Of a stretch of DNA of 64,000 nucleotides, positions 9,685 through 19,083 are shown piece by piece. This DNA is from Acetobacter okinawensis JCM 25146. GTDB lineage: Bacteria; Pseudomonadota; Alphaproteobacteria; Acetobacterales; Acetobacteraceae. A model generated the notes under the pieces. The model was not told the DNA's origin and made no database searches. It saw nothing but the letters and a program-made list of their open reading frames with translations. Each line of letters begins with the position of its first letter. The stretch's first letter is position 1. A program made the translations under genes and the position numbers. Location of the stretch: the NCBI RefSeq assembly GCF_000613865.1, contig NZ_BAJU01000013.1, forward strand, positions 1-64,000. The letters are read 5' to 3'.

Positions 9685-11205
9685 TTACCTGCTGGCCAGA
9701 TGCAGCACCGTGTCATGCACGGAAGAAGAGGCCACGTTGACCATGCCGCCGTGCACGGCCTGCATAATCATGGGGTCAAAAAGCCGGGTGAAAGTACCCG
9801 GGTGCACGCCCATCCACACAGTTACCACGGCCAACGGCGCAAGAACGGCAAGTTCCCCCACGGTCAGGTCACGGAGCAGGCCTACTGTGCCGCGCACACT
9901 GCCGAACAGAACGCGCCGATAAAGCGAGAGCATGTAAACCGCGCCCATAATCATGGTGCCACCAGCCAGCAGCGCCACCCATATGGACACGTGCACCGCC
10001 CCCATAAGCACCAGCAACTCACCCACAAAGGCCCCCGTACCCGGCAGCCCCACATTGGCCATGGTGAACAGCATGGCCAGCAGAGCCAGCACTGGCATTT
10101 GCCGCGCAACCCCACCCAGTGCATCAATATCGCGCGTTTCCGCCCGCCATGCCACAGCCGCCACACAGAAGAACAGGGCAGCGATCACCACACCGTGGGA
10201 GAGCATCTGAAAGATGGCCCCATCAATCCCCTCGGCTGTAAGTGTAAACAGCCCCACCGCAATCATGCCCATGTGAGAGAAAGAGGAATAGGCGATAAGG
10301 CGCTTCATATCCGTCTGGGCAAAGGCCACAAAGGCTGCGTACAGAATGGCCACAACACCCAGTGCCAGCACATAGGGAGCAAATGTACGCACTGCATCGG
10401 GGAACATGAGCACCCCAAAACGCAGCAACCCGTAAGCTCCTGTTTTGGACAGAACGCCCGACAACATGGCCGAGGCGGGAGTTGGGGCCTCCGTATAAGC
10501 ATCGGGCAACCAGGCGTGGAGCGGAAAAAGCGGGAGTTTGACGCCAAAAGCCAGCAGAAAGGCCAAAAGCAGCCAGCCCTGCAACGAGTGGGAAAAACCA
10601 GCATGCATTAACGCGGGAATGTCAGTCGTGCCCGCATGCAGCCACATAGTAATCAGCCCGACCAGCATGAACAGCGAGCCGCCAAAGGTAAACAGGAAGA
10701 ACTGCAACGATGCCCAGACCCGCCGGCTGCCCCCCCATATACCAATCATCAGGCTGCCCGGAATAAGCGTTGCCTCGTAAAAGACGTAAAACAGCACCAG
10801 ATCCTGCGCGGAGAACAGGCCAAACAGGGCAGTTTCAAGCAGCAGCATGGCCGCCACAAAATCCCGCCCCTGTGTTTGCACACTGCGCCAGCCCGCCCCC
10901 AACGCCAGTGGCGTAAGGAAGGCCGTCAGCAGAATAAAGACCAGACTGATCCCATCCACCCCGGTATGGTAAGAAATACCGTAGTCGGACAACCAGTTCA
11001 GCCGCGTTTCAAATTGCAGGCCGGGCTGGTTGGGGTCAAAACCGACCCACATCAACACGCTCAACCCAAATGTCAGGAGCGTTGTCCACAGCCCCAGCCA
11101 GCGGGCAGTGCGGTCCCGCTCCGGCCCTTGACCGGGGCAGAGAAAGGCCGCAACCGCGCCTGCAAGAGGAAGATAGGTTACCAGCGAAAGCAGGATTGGC
11201 TGCAC
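9685..11205 (-). CDS. nuoM: NADH-quinone oxidoreductase subunit M, isolated copy
   Basis: 506-residue antiporter-like membrane subunit of complex I with about 14 hydrophobic helices. Key proton-path residues are present: Glu144 in FYVFYEATLIP, Lys223 in GVKLPLFPLHAWLPDAYTEAP and Lys254 in LSKTGAYGL. The start is a GTG at 11205 with a GTGAGAAG ribosome site. No other nuo gene is in the window: mutL lies upstream and the EamA exporter converges downstream. That is unusual, since nuoM normally sits between nuoL and nuoN. It could be a paralogue or a relocated gene. A hydrogenase or Mrp subunit is less likely given the fit to NuoM. Confidence 0.85.
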   Translation of the reverse strand: MQPILLSLVTYLPLAGAVAAFLCPGQGPERDRTARWLGLWTTLLTFGLSVLMWVGFDPNQPGLQFETRLNWLSDYGISYHTGVDGISLVFILLTAFLTPLALGAGWRSVQTQGRDFVAAMLLLETALFGLFSAQDLVLFYVFYEATLIPGSLMIGIWGGSRRVWASLQFFLFTFGGSLFMLVGLITMWLHAGTTDIPALMHAGFSHSLQGWLLLAFLLAFGVKLPLFPLHAWLPDAYTEAPTPASAMLSGVLSKTGAYGLLRFGVLMFPDAVRTFAPYVLALGVVAILYAAFVAFAQTDMKRLIAYSSFSHMGMIAVGLFTLTAEGIDGAIFQMLSHGVVIAALFFCVAAVAWRAETRDIDALGGVARQMPVLALLAMLFTMANVGLPGTGAFVGELLVLMGAVHVSIWVALLAGGTMIMGAVYMLSLYRRVLFGSVRGTVGLLRDLTVGELAVLAPLAVVTVWMGVHPGTFTRLFDPMIMQAVHGGMVNVASSSVHDTVLHLASR

Positions 11206-11322
11206 GGCTTCTCACCATCCGGGTTTAATGACACTTTTTTAAGAGTGCGCCTTTTTACCGCATGAGGCCAGCAGGGGGTTGTTCACGTTCCGCCGATCAC
11301 ACGCTTTGCCGCGCGGAAGCGC

Positions 11323-13242
11323 CTAGCGCCGGCCAAACAATTTTTCGAGATCATTGCGGCTGAGCCGTAGCCATGTGGGCCGTCCATGCGAGCAGGTACC
11401 GGCTCGCGGCGTCGCCTCCATCTGGCGGAGCAGGGCGTTCATTTCCTCCGGCGTCAGGCGTCTTCCCGCCCGAATACTGCCGTGGCAGGCCATGCGCGCG
11501 ATCACCGCATCCAGCTTGCCATCAAGGGACGCCATTTCGTCCGGAGCGCCGTTTTCATCCGCCTCCAGCTCATCGGCCAGATCGCGCAGCAGACTGACGG
11601 CATCACTCCTGCCCAGCATGGCAGGCAGGGCCCGGACCAGAATGGAGCCTCCACCAAACTCCTCTATTTCCACACCCAGCTTTTCCAGCATGGGCTGGCG
11701 CGCCAGCAGCAGGTCCTGCTGTACACGGGGCAGTTCCACCACATCTGGCACAAGCAGACGCTGGGCCTGCACCCGCCCGCCCAGATACTGCTCCCGCAGC
11801 CGCTCATGTGTCAGCCGCTCATGGGCTGCATGCTGGTCAACCAGCACCAGTGCGCCATCTGCCGCCACGGCCAGAATATACGTATCCAGCACCTGCGCCA
11901 CGGCTGCACCCAACGGATGGTCCGGCCCACTGTCCGCCGCCTGCCCCGGCACCTGCTGAGCGTCTCTGCCAAACGCGCTGATGTCCTGCTCACTCATGGA
12001 AGGAAAAGACATGGCGGGAGATACGGGGGGGAGGGTTCTGGCGGCCGGTGTATCCCCAAACATCAGCCTCGGCTCAGCCATGCCAGAGACCTGCGTAGCA
12101 GATGGATAGGCCGGAGCAGGCGTGGGAGCACCCTGCCCCTGCTCCGGCGGGTACCAGATGCGGCTTGCCCGCGGTGCGGAGGACAGGACAGGGCGCACAC
12201 CCGCAACACCCGCCCCATGCTCCAGCGCGCGCTGGAGTGTACCAATCACAAGGGAGCGCACAGCCGCTTCATCCGCAAAGCGCAGTTCGGTTTTGGCCGG
12301 ATGTACGTTCACATCCACCTGTTCTGGCGGCACACTGAGCATAAGGGCCACAACGGGGTGGCGACCGGGTTCTATCACCCGGCGATACGCCACGCGCACA
12401 GCGGTTTTAAGCACCGGGTCCACCACAGGTCGGCCATTGACCAGCATGAACTGCCCATTGGCGGTAGAACGGTGGACCGATGGCGGGCAGATAAAGCCGC
12501 TCAGGGTCATGCCATCGCGCACGCCGTCAACGCTTAAAAAACCATCTGCCTCGCTTGCATCCAGCAGGGCAGCGGCACGCGCAGCCATGTCCTGTGCTGG
12601 CAGGTCCAGTACCTCGCGCCCATCCAGCACAAAGCGGAAGGCAGTCTGGGGTACGGCCAGAGCCAGACGGCGCACAACGCTTTCCACGTGGCGGCCTTCC
12701 ACCCGGGCACTTTTTAAAAATTTGCGGCGTGCTGGCGTGGCAAAAAACAGGTCTTCCACCACAACACTGGTACCAAACGCCCCGGCCACAGGTTCGGGCG
12801 GGTAGGTTTTGCCTCCCTCAACCCGGATGCGCCATGCCCCGCTTTCCCCCCTTGGGCGGGAGGTAATGCTCAGGCGTGCCGCTGCCCCGATAGAAGGCAG
12901 CGCCTCCCCCCGAAAGCCCAGAGTGTTGATATGCACCAGCGTTTCGTCCCCCAGCTTGGAGGTACAATGCCGCTCGACCGCCAAAGTCAGATCATCGGGG
13001 GCCATGCCCACACCATCGTCGGTCACGATCATGCGTTCCACACCGCCCCCATCGAGCGAGATGTCCAGCCGGCGGGCTCCGGCGTCTATGGCGTTTTCTA
13101 TCAGTTCCTTGACCGCAGCGGCGGGGCGCTCGATCACTTCACCCGCAGCAATGCGGTTGACAATAACCTCCGGCAGCCGCCTTACATGCGGCTGCACGGG
13201 AACATCCCCCGACATACTCACCTGATCAGACCGGTCTGACAT
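11323..13242 (-). CDS. mutL: DNA mismatch repair endonuclease MutL
   Basis: 639 residues. The N-terminal GHKL ATPase has ELIENAIDAGA (about 46-56), TDDGVGM (74-80) and GFRGEAL (109-115). After a Pro-rich linker (about 350-440) the C-terminal dimerisation/endonuclease domain has DQHAAHERLTHE (469-480), which fits the DQHA(X)2E(X)4E metal motif, plus ACHGSIRAGRR and CSHGRPTWLRL near the end. Nicking activity is therefore expected, unlike E. coli MutL. The frame is intact. It sits between the DUF3035 lipoprotein gene (15 bases upstream) and nuoM (117 bases downstream), all on the same strand. Confidence 0.95.
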   Translation of the reverse strand: MSDRSDQVSMSGDVPVQPHVRRLPEVIVNRIAAGEVIERPAAAVKELIENAIDAGARRLDISLDGGGVERMIVTDDGVGMAPDDLTLAVERHCTSKLGDETLVHINTLGFRGEALPSIGAAARLSITSRPRGESGAWRIRVEGGKTYPPEPVAGAFGTSVVVEDLFFATPARRKFLKSARVEGRHVESVVRRLALAVPQTAFRFVLDGREVLDLPAQDMAARAAALLDASEADGFLSVDGVRDGMTLSGFICPPSVHRSTANGQFMLVNGRPVVDPVLKTAVRVAYRRVIEPGRHPVVALMLSVPPEQVDVNVHPAKTELRFADEAAVRSLVIGTLQRALEHGAGVAGVRPVLSSAPRASRIWYPPEQGQGAPTPAPAYPSATQVSGMAEPRLMFGDTPAARTLPPVSPAMSFPSMSEQDISAFGRDAQQVPGQAADSGPDHPLGAAVAQVLDTYILAVAADGALVLVDQHAAHERLTHERLREQYLGGRVQAQRLLVPDVVELPRVQQDLLLARQPMLEKLGVEIEEFGGGSILVRALPAMLGRSDAVSLLRDLADELEADENGAPDEMASLDGKLDAVIARMACHGSIRAGRRLTPEEMNALLRQMEATPRAGTCSHGRPTWLRLSRNDLEKLFGRR

Positions 13243-13257
13243 GGTCAGACCCGTATC

Positions 13258-13782
13258 CTACTTCTTTTTGGGGTGCTGGGTGGGGGTCACACCCTTGGTG
13301 GGGGGAGCGCCGAGGGCTGCATTGGTCTTGAGCCGACGATTTTCCTCGTCCGCATTCACAACGCCTCCGGCCTTGCCACCTTTCCAGAACATCAACTGTT
13401 CCACAAAACCCGACCCTGCGGCACCGAGTTCGCCCTGATCGGGTTCATCCGCCGCTGCCGTTGCCTCGTTCACCAGAATGGTCTGGCCTTCGCTGGTGTC
13501 CCCATTGGTGCCACGCAGGGCCACATCGGGGGAGAGGGTTTCGAGTGCCTGCAGGCGCTCGCTCTCATCCTGCCTGCGGTCATCGCCCTTGCCGGGCTTA
13601 ACCAGTTCGTCCGAAGGGGGCATGGACAACGGTGCACGGGTTGTGACCGTGTATTCGTCAGGCATGCTCCGTTCAAGGCCGAATGCCTGTGCGGCCTCAT
13701 GCCCGGAGCAGCCGCTCAGCATCATGCAGCCGCCTACCAGCAGCACCGGAGAAATCAGGGTCGAAACACGGCGCACTATCAT
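13258..13782 (-). CDS. DUF3035 family lipoprotein (BamF-like)
   Basis: 174-residue lipoprotein. The start at 13782 has a GGAAGG ribosome site four bases upstream; an ATG at 13797 has a poorer one. The signal ends in LSGC. The mature part opens with FGLERSMPDEYTVTTRAPLSMPP, the DUF3035 hallmark seen in lspA-linked alphaproteobacterial lipoproteins that are related to a Bam accessory subunit. The C-terminus is basic (PTQHPKKK). The gene follows lspA by 53 bases, which fits: LspA matures lipoproteins. Confidence 0.8.
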   Translation of the reverse strand: MIVRRVSTLISPVLLVGGCMMLSGCSGHEAAQAFGLERSMPDEYTVTTRAPLSMPPSDELVKPGKGDDRRQDESERLQALETLSPDVALRGTNGDTSEGQTILVNEATAAADEPDQGELGAAGSGFVEQLMFWKGGKAGGVVNADEENRRLKTNAALGAPPTKGVTPTQHPKKK

Positions 13783-13835
13783 CTGCCTTCCACTCATCCT
13801 GAAAACCGCGCGCTCTGGCGCGGGCTGCCTTATGC

Positions 13836-14333
13836 CTAAGATGTCTGCTGCCCATCGGACAGAAAGTTCTGCAACAGCAACACACAGACCGCACACACTA
13901 TAGCGGAGTCTGCGACGTTGAATACATACCAAGACCACCCGAAAGCATGTGCGTGCAAAAAATCTACCACAGCCCCATAGCGCACACGGTCAATAACGTT
14001 GCCTATGGCGCCGCCGGTCACGGCCCCCACACATGCTGCCGTCAGCTTGCTGGGTGTGCGGGCCATCCACACAAGCAGACAACACGCTACTACCATTGCC
14101 ACGACGGAAAACACAATCCGCCCTGCCCCACCAAGCCCGCCAAACATGCCAAATGTCACGGCATGGTTCCAGACCATGGTAAAGTTGAGGAAGGGCAGCA
14201 CAGCCACGGAGCCCCGCGCAGGCAGGTCCAGCCCATATAAAATCCAGAACTTGCTGAGCTGGTCAGCGCTCAGCACAAGCATCAGCACCAGCAGGCCAAT
14301 GCCTGCTGGGCGGAGCATAAACGGCCTGCTCAC
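13836..14333 (-). CDS. lspA: Lipoprotein signal peptidase II
   Basis: Inner-membrane aspartic protease that cleaves prolipoprotein signals after diacylglyceryl transfer. About 165 residues with four membrane helices. Catalytic regions are visible: GGAIGNVIDRVRYGAVVDFL and FNVADSAI, each with its Asp. The start is taken as the GTG at 14333, whose GTGA overlaps the ileS stop; an ATG at 14318 is the alternative. The order ileS-lspA is classic and implies coupled translation. Confidence 0.92.
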   Translation of the reverse strand: MSRPFMLRPAGIGLLVLMLVLSADQLSKFWILYGLDLPARGSVAVLPFLNFTMVWNHAVTFGMFGGLGGAGRIVFSVVAMVVACCLLVWMARTPSKLTAACVGAVTGGAIGNVIDRVRYGAVVDFLHAHAFGWSWYVFNVADSAIVCAVCVLLLQNFLSDGQQTS

Positions 14334-17248
14334 GCGCCCGCCTGTGCGGACACACTGGCAAAGCCGCTCTGGGCCACCACATCCGCACAGCGCGGACACA
14401 CACCGGGGTATGCTGGATTCGACCCGGTTTCGGGCAGGACTTTCCAGCAGCGGGCGCATTTTTCGCCCTCTGCCACCCGGACCACGGGAGCCCCATGCAG
14501 GTCTCCCCCTTCATCCCCATCCACATAAATGGAGGAGGACGTGGGGTCGATCACCACCTCAACATGGGAGACAATGGCCAGTTCGCCCCAGTTCACACCC
14601 GCAAAAATGCTGGCTTCTTCTTCCGAGAAGGTCAGTTCGACCTGCGCCTGAAGCGAGGAGCCAATGGTGCCCGCACGGCGCGCACCCTCAATCTCGGTTG
14701 TGATAATGCGGCGGACGGAACGGATACGCGCCCAGCGTTCGTCCAGATCGGTATCGGTCCATTCCGCTGGCAGGTCGAAGAAGGCCTGCTCATGCACGCT
14801 GGCCTGCTCGCCAAACCGCGCTGCCCATGCCTCTTCCGCCGTAAAGACCAGCACCGGGGCCAACCATGTGCTCAGGCAACGGTGCAGCACATCCAGCACC
14901 GTACGCACAGCACGGCGCGTGGGGCTGGACGGTGCATCGCAGTACAGCGCGTCCTTACGGATATCAAAGTAGAAAGCAGACAGATCGGTAGTGCAGAAGC
15001 CGTGCAGCGCGGGGTAAACACCAACCCACTCATGCGTTTCCACCGCGCGGGCCACAAGCCCGCCCAGTTCGCTCAGGCGGTGCAGTACCCAGCGTTCCAG
15101 CTCGGGCAGTTCGGCATAGGGAACCACCTCGGCATCGGTAAAGCCGTCCAGCCCACCCAGCAGCCAGCGCAGCGTGTTGCGCAGGCGGCGGTAGAGTTCA
15201 CCCTGCTGCTTGAGAATTTCCTTGCCAATCCGCAGGTCATCATTGGTGTCGGAGTTCATGACCCACAGGCGCAGAACATCTGCCCCCATGCTGTCGTTTA
15301 CGTCCTGCGGGGCAATCACGTTGCCCAGGGACTTGGACATCTTGCGCCCCTGCTCGTCCAGCACAAAGCCATTGGTGACCACGGCCTTGAAAGGCGAGAC
15401 ACCACGTGTGCCAACACTTTCCAGCAAGGAGGACTGGAACCAGCCACGGTGCTGGTCCGAACCTTCCAGATACAGATCAGCGGGGAAGCTCAACCCCGGA
15501 CGCCCAAGAACAAAGGCGTGGGTTGACCCGCTCTCGAACCAGACGTCCACAATATCGAACACCTGCTCATAATCATCCGGGTTACGCCCCTCACCCAGAA
15601 AGCGCGATGGCTCGGAGGTGTACCATGCATCGGCCCCTTCGGAGCGGAACGCATCCACCACACGCTGCATGACGGCGGGGTCACGCAGCACTTCACCCGT
15701 GCGTTTTTCCACGAACACAGCAATAGGCACGCCCCATGCACGCTGGCGGCTGATGCACCAGTCTGGGCGGGTGCGGATCATGGAAGTCAGGCGGTTGCGG
15801 GCCTGTGCGGGCACAAAGGTCACGTTATCCAGCGCCTTGAGCGCGTTCTCACGCAGCGCGTTTTCCCCATCCATGCGGATGAACCATTGCGGGGTAGCGC
15901 GGTAGATGATCGGCGCGCGCGAACGCCATGAATGCGGGTAGGAGTGCACAATCTGCCCCCGGCCCACAAGCCCTGCGGGGGCCGTACCCGCAGCATTGGC
16001 CCGCTCCATCACGCTGGCAAGGGTCGTGCAGACCACATCGGCCGCCTTGAACACATGCACGCCTGCAAACCCGGGAACCCACGGCGCGTATGTGCCATCA
16101 TCCAGCACCGTTTCGGGCACATCCACGCCATTGGCGCGGCAGAGCATGAAGTCATCCTCACCATGAGCGGGGGCCTGATGCACAAGGCCGGTCCCGGCAT
16201 CGGTGGTCACAAATTCGCCCGCCAGCATAGGCACGTCAAAATCATACCCCGCCCCCCGCAGCGGATGGGCGCAGACAGCCCCCGCCAGCGCACTACCGGG
16301 CAGGGTGTAGAGAATATGATGCGCGCTGACATGCGCCTCGGAGCAGAAAGACTCGACAAGTGCTTCAGCCACCAGAACCCGCGCACCGGGTTCGAGCATC
16401 GCGCCCTCACGCGTTTCGTCCACCCGCAGGACCACGTAGGTGATCTCCGGCCCATATGCCAGTGCGCGGTTGCCCGGAATGGTCCACGGCGTTGTGGTCC
16501 AGATCACGACAGACACATCGGCCAGCGCATGCGCTGGTGTGGGGTCCTTGACGACGGGAAAAGCGACCAGAATGGTGGTGGAGGTGTGGTCGTGATATTC
16601 GATTTCCGCCTCGGCCAGCGCGGTTTTTTCAACCGGGCTCCACATGACCGGGCGCAGGCCACGGTACAGCTTGCCATTGAGCAGGAACCGGCCAATTTCT
16701 TCCGCAATAGCCGCCTCGGAGGAAAAATCCATGGTGGCGTAGCGGTTCTGCCATTCCGCCTGAACGCCCAGACGCTGGAACTCCTCCATCTGGATGTTCA
16801 GCCAGTTGCCTGCATAGCTGCGGCACTCCGCACGGAACTCCAGAACGGGAACGGAATCCTTGTCCCGCTTGGCCTTGCGGTACCCTTCCTCCACCTTCCA
16901 TTCAATCGGCAGGCCGTGGCAGTCCCAGCCCGGCACGTAACGCACCGCATACCCCGCCATACGGTGGGCACGGTTGATAACGTCCTTGTTGATCTTGTTG
17001 AGCGCATGACCAATGTGCAGGTGCCCGTTAGCGTAGGGCGGGCCATCATGCAGGGTAAAGACCGGGCGGCCCTGTGCCTGCTGCTTCAACCGCTCATCCA
17101 GCCCGCCTGCACGCCATTTTTCAAGCCATTTTGGCTCCTGCTGGGGCAGGTTGCCCCGCATGGGAAACGTGGTCCGTGGCAGAAACACCGTATCGCGATA
17201 CTGATCGGCCAGGGATGTCTTGTCGGGTTCGCTGCTCGATGAGGTCAT
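14330..17248 (-). CDS. ileS: Isoleucyl-tRNA synthetase
   Basis: Class I synthetase of 972 residues that charges tRNA-Ile and edits valine. HIGH motif as HLHIGHALNK near residue 77, KMSKS as KMSKSLGN in the last third, and the CP1 editing domain between them. The C-terminal zinc finger CARCWKVLPETGS...CPRC is complete, as in bacterial-type mupirocin-sensitive enzymes (inference). Frame intact. It lies downstream of ribF with a candidate promoter of its own in the 155-base gap, and overlaps lspA by four bases. Confidence 0.96.
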   Translation of the reverse strand: MTSSSSEPDKTSLADQYRDTVFLPRTTFPMRGNLPQQEPKWLEKWRAGGLDERLKQQAQGRPVFTLHDGPPYANGHLHIGHALNKINKDVINRAHRMAGYAVRYVPGWDCHGLPIEWKVEEGYRKAKRDKDSVPVLEFRAECRSYAGNWLNIQMEEFQRLGVQAEWQNRYATMDFSSEAAIAEEIGRFLLNGKLYRGLRPVMWSPVEKTALAEAEIEYHDHTSTTILVAFPVVKDPTPAHALADVSVVIWTTTPWTIPGNRALAYGPEITYVVLRVDETREGAMLEPGARVLVAEALVESFCSEAHVSAHHILYTLPGSALAGAVCAHPLRGAGYDFDVPMLAGEFVTTDAGTGLVHQAPAHGEDDFMLCRANGVDVPETVLDDGTYAPWVPGFAGVHVFKAADVVCTTLASVMERANAAGTAPAGLVGRGQIVHSYPHSWRSRAPIIYRATPQWFIRMDGENALRENALKALDNVTFVPAQARNRLTSMIRTRPDWCISRQRAWGVPIAVFVEKRTGEVLRDPAVMQRVVDAFRSEGADAWYTSEPSRFLGEGRNPDDYEQVFDIVDVWFESGSTHAFVLGRPGLSFPADLYLEGSDQHRGWFQSSLLESVGTRGVSPFKAVVTNGFVLDEQGRKMSKSLGNVIAPQDVNDSMGADVLRLWVMNSDTNDDLRIGKEILKQQGELYRRLRNTLRWLLGGLDGFTDAEVVPYAELPELERWVLHRLSELGGLVARAVETHEWVGVYPALHGFCTTDLSAFYFDIRKDALYCDAPSSPTRRAVRTVLDVLHRCLSTWLAPVLVFTAEEAWAARFGEQASVHEQAFFDLPAEWTDTDLDERWARIRSVRRIITTEIEGARRAGTIGSSLQAQVELTFSEEEASIFAGVNWGELAIVSHVEVVIDPTSSSIYVDGDEGGDLHGAPVVRVAEGEKCARCWKVLPETGSNPAYPGVCPRCADVVAQSGFASVSAQAGA

Positions 17249-17323
17249 GGGAGGCTAAGATCACTTCGGTTCGGGTTCATGGCATATGGAGTTTTACCCC
17301 CACGCCACCTTGGTCGTTACTGT

Positions 17324-17352
17324 CTTATCAAAAAGGAAAAGCTCAGGGTCAA
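17324..17352 (-). promoter_or_regulatory. Candidate sigma-70 promoter for ileS
   Basis: On the minus strand TTGACC (-35) is separated by 17 bases from GATAAG (-10), ending 76 bases before the ileS ATG. This suggests ileS-lspA has an internal promoter in addition to read-through from mtnC-ribF. Confidence 0.45.
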
Positions 17353-17403
17353 GCGCCAAACCGGGCTGCCGGGTTCAACCCCGCCCTGCCTGCCCCTTCC
17401 TGA

Positions 17404-18348
17404 TCAGTGAGATGCAGGGGATGCGGCCAGCGCCTGACGCGCCAGTGCGGCATCCAGCGTAATCTGGTTTTTTAATGCATCCAGCCCGTCAAACCGCTTT
17501 TCCTCACGCAGCAGGGTGTGCAGGCAGACCGAGAGTTCCTGGCCGTACAGGTCCCCTTCAAAGTCAAACAGATGCGCCTCCAGCCTGCTTTGCTGCCCAT
17601 CATTTATGGTAGGGCGGCGGCCTATGTTGGCAACACCGATATGGCTGCGCCCATCTGGCAGGCGGATTGTCACCGCATACACACCGCGCGCAGGCTCAAG
17701 GTGGCGGCCAAGTGGTATATTGGCCGTGGGGAAGCCAAGCAGCCTGCCGCGCTTGTCCCCATGCTGCACAACGCCACGGATGCACCATGGCCGCCCCAGT
17801 TCACCCGCGGCCTCGCCCGGGTAGCCATCTTGGAGCAGTCGGCGGATACGGGAGGAGGAAAAAGGCCCGCCCTCATCTGCCAGAGCCTGCACGGCGGTAA
17901 ACCCCATGCCAAGCTGGCGGGTACGCTCGGCCAAAAACCCGACATGCCCACCACGCCGGTGCCCAAAGGCAAAATCCGGACCACAGCCAACATGGCGCAG
18001 GTGCAGAGCGCTATGGAGCACATCATCCACAAACTGTTCGGCAGTCAGTTCGGAAAAAGCCCTGTCAAACCCGATCTGGAACACATGGCGCACACCCAGC
18101 GCACGCAGGGCCTCCAGCCGCTCGGTGCACAGGGTCAGCCTGAATGGCGGGTCCTGCGGACGAAAAAGCTCACGTGGGTGCGGCTCAAAGGTGACAACAG
18201 CAGGCGGCAGGTCTGGACGGGCGGCAAACACAGAGCGCAGCAGATGCGCATGCCCCAGATGCACACCATCAAAATTGCCCAGTGCGGCAGCGCAGCCGTG
18301 GGCCGCTGCGGGAATATCCCGCCAGTTGGTGTGCAGGCTGATCGTCAT
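17404..18348 (-). CDS. ribF: Bifunctional riboflavin kinase / FAD synthetase
   Basis: 314 residues; makes FMN then FAD. The N-terminal nucleotidyltransferase shows GNFDGVHLGHAHLL and TFEPHPRELF; the SSSRIRRLL segment follows; the C-terminal kinase shows GRLLGFPTANI and GVYAV with the family-typical NIGRRPT. The start at 18348 (MTISLHTNW) lies seven bases after the mtnC stop, so it is likely co-transcribed. The order ribF-ileS-lspA is conserved in many proteobacteria. Confidence 0.95.
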   Translation of the reverse strand: MTISLHTNWRDIPAAAHGCAAALGNFDGVHLGHAHLLRSVFAARPDLPPAVVTFEPHPRELFRPQDPPFRLTLCTERLEALRALGVRHVFQIGFDRAFSELTAEQFVDDVLHSALHLRHVGCGPDFAFGHRRGGHVGFLAERTRQLGMGFTAVQALADEGGPFSSSRIRRLLQDGYPGEAAGELGRPWCIRGVVQHGDKRGRLLGFPTANIPLGRHLEPARGVYAVTIRLPDGRSHIGVANIGRRPTINDGQQSRLEAHLFDFEGDLYGQELSVCLHTLLREEKRFDGLDALKNQITLDAALARQALAASPASH

Positions 18349-18355
18349 TGCCCCA

Positions 18356-19069
18356 TTACGCTCCTTCGGGCAGGCCAAACAGGCGGGCAGCCTGCGGCAG
18401 GGAGGCCACAACCCGGTGGCGGACACCACAGACCGTACCATCCTCCGGCCGGGCAATCTGGCAGACCTGCAAGCCAGCCTGCTCCGCTGCCTCCAGTTCG
18501 GCAACAACATCGGACAGGAACAGCACATCCGCTGCAACCCAGCCTGCCTGCTGCACAATAGCCCGGTAGCTCGCGCTCTCTCTTTTACCACCGACCTTCA
18601 GGTCAAAAAACGCGCTGAACAGGGGCGTGACATCCCCCTGCTCGGTATAACCATAAATCAGCTTCTGCGCCGCTTCCGAGCCGGAGGAATAGACAGCCAG
18701 AGTGAGCCCGGCGGCTTTCCATGCCTGCAAGGTGGGCACCACATCGGCATATAAATCCGCCACCAGTTCGCCCTGACGGTAGCCCTGCTCCCAGCAAAGC
18801 CCCTGCAGGCTTTTGAGCGGCGCAACCTTGGCGTCCGTGTCCATCCAGCGCTCCAGCTGTTCGGCTGCTGGTACGCCGGGGGCCAGTTGCGCCGTTTCCG
18901 CCAGAGCCTGCACAACCACCGGATTATCATGCTGCTGCACCAGCAGTGCAGGCAGATGCGCGCGCGCATAGGGGAAGAGCACCTTGTGCACAAAGGCGAC
19001 TGGCAGCGTTGTGCCCTCAATATCCAGCAGCACCACACGTGGCGTGGCTGGGCCCGTATTCTGCGTCAT
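18356..19069 (-). CDS. mtnC: Enolase-phosphatase E1 (methionine salvage)
   Basis: 237-residue HAD-family enzyme that enolises and dephosphorylates 2,3-diketo-5-methylthiopentyl-1-phosphate. The HAD nucleophile motif is LLDIEGTTLP near the N-terminus; YSSGSEAAQKLIYG is the second motif; FDLKVGGKRESASY and LFLSDVVAELEAA complete the site. It is directly after mtnD (14 bases). Frame intact. Confidence 0.93.
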   Translation of the reverse strand: MTQNTGPATPRVVLLDIEGTTLPVAFVHKVLFPYARAHLPALLVQQHDNPVVVQALAETAQLAPGVPAAEQLERWMDTDAKVAPLKSLQGLCWEQGYRQGELVADLYADVVPTLQAWKAAGLTLAVYSSGSEAAQKLIYGYTEQGDVTPLFSAFFDLKVGGKRESASYRAIVQQAGWVAADVLFLSDVVAELEAAEQAGLQVCQIARPEDGTVCGVRHRVVASLPQAARLFGLPEGA

Positions 19070-19083
19070 GGTCGTATCTTCGC

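Noticed and set aside
9556-10611. 351-codon plus-strand frame over nuoM
   Set aside because: Antisense of an intact nuoM with all functional residues; low-complexity His/Gln composition.
15932-17242. 436-codon open frame on the plus strand opposite ileS
   Set aside because: It is the antisense of an intact, motif-complete ileS; such long frames are expected in GC-rich DNA. Its composition (His, Gln, Arg rich) is not protein-like.
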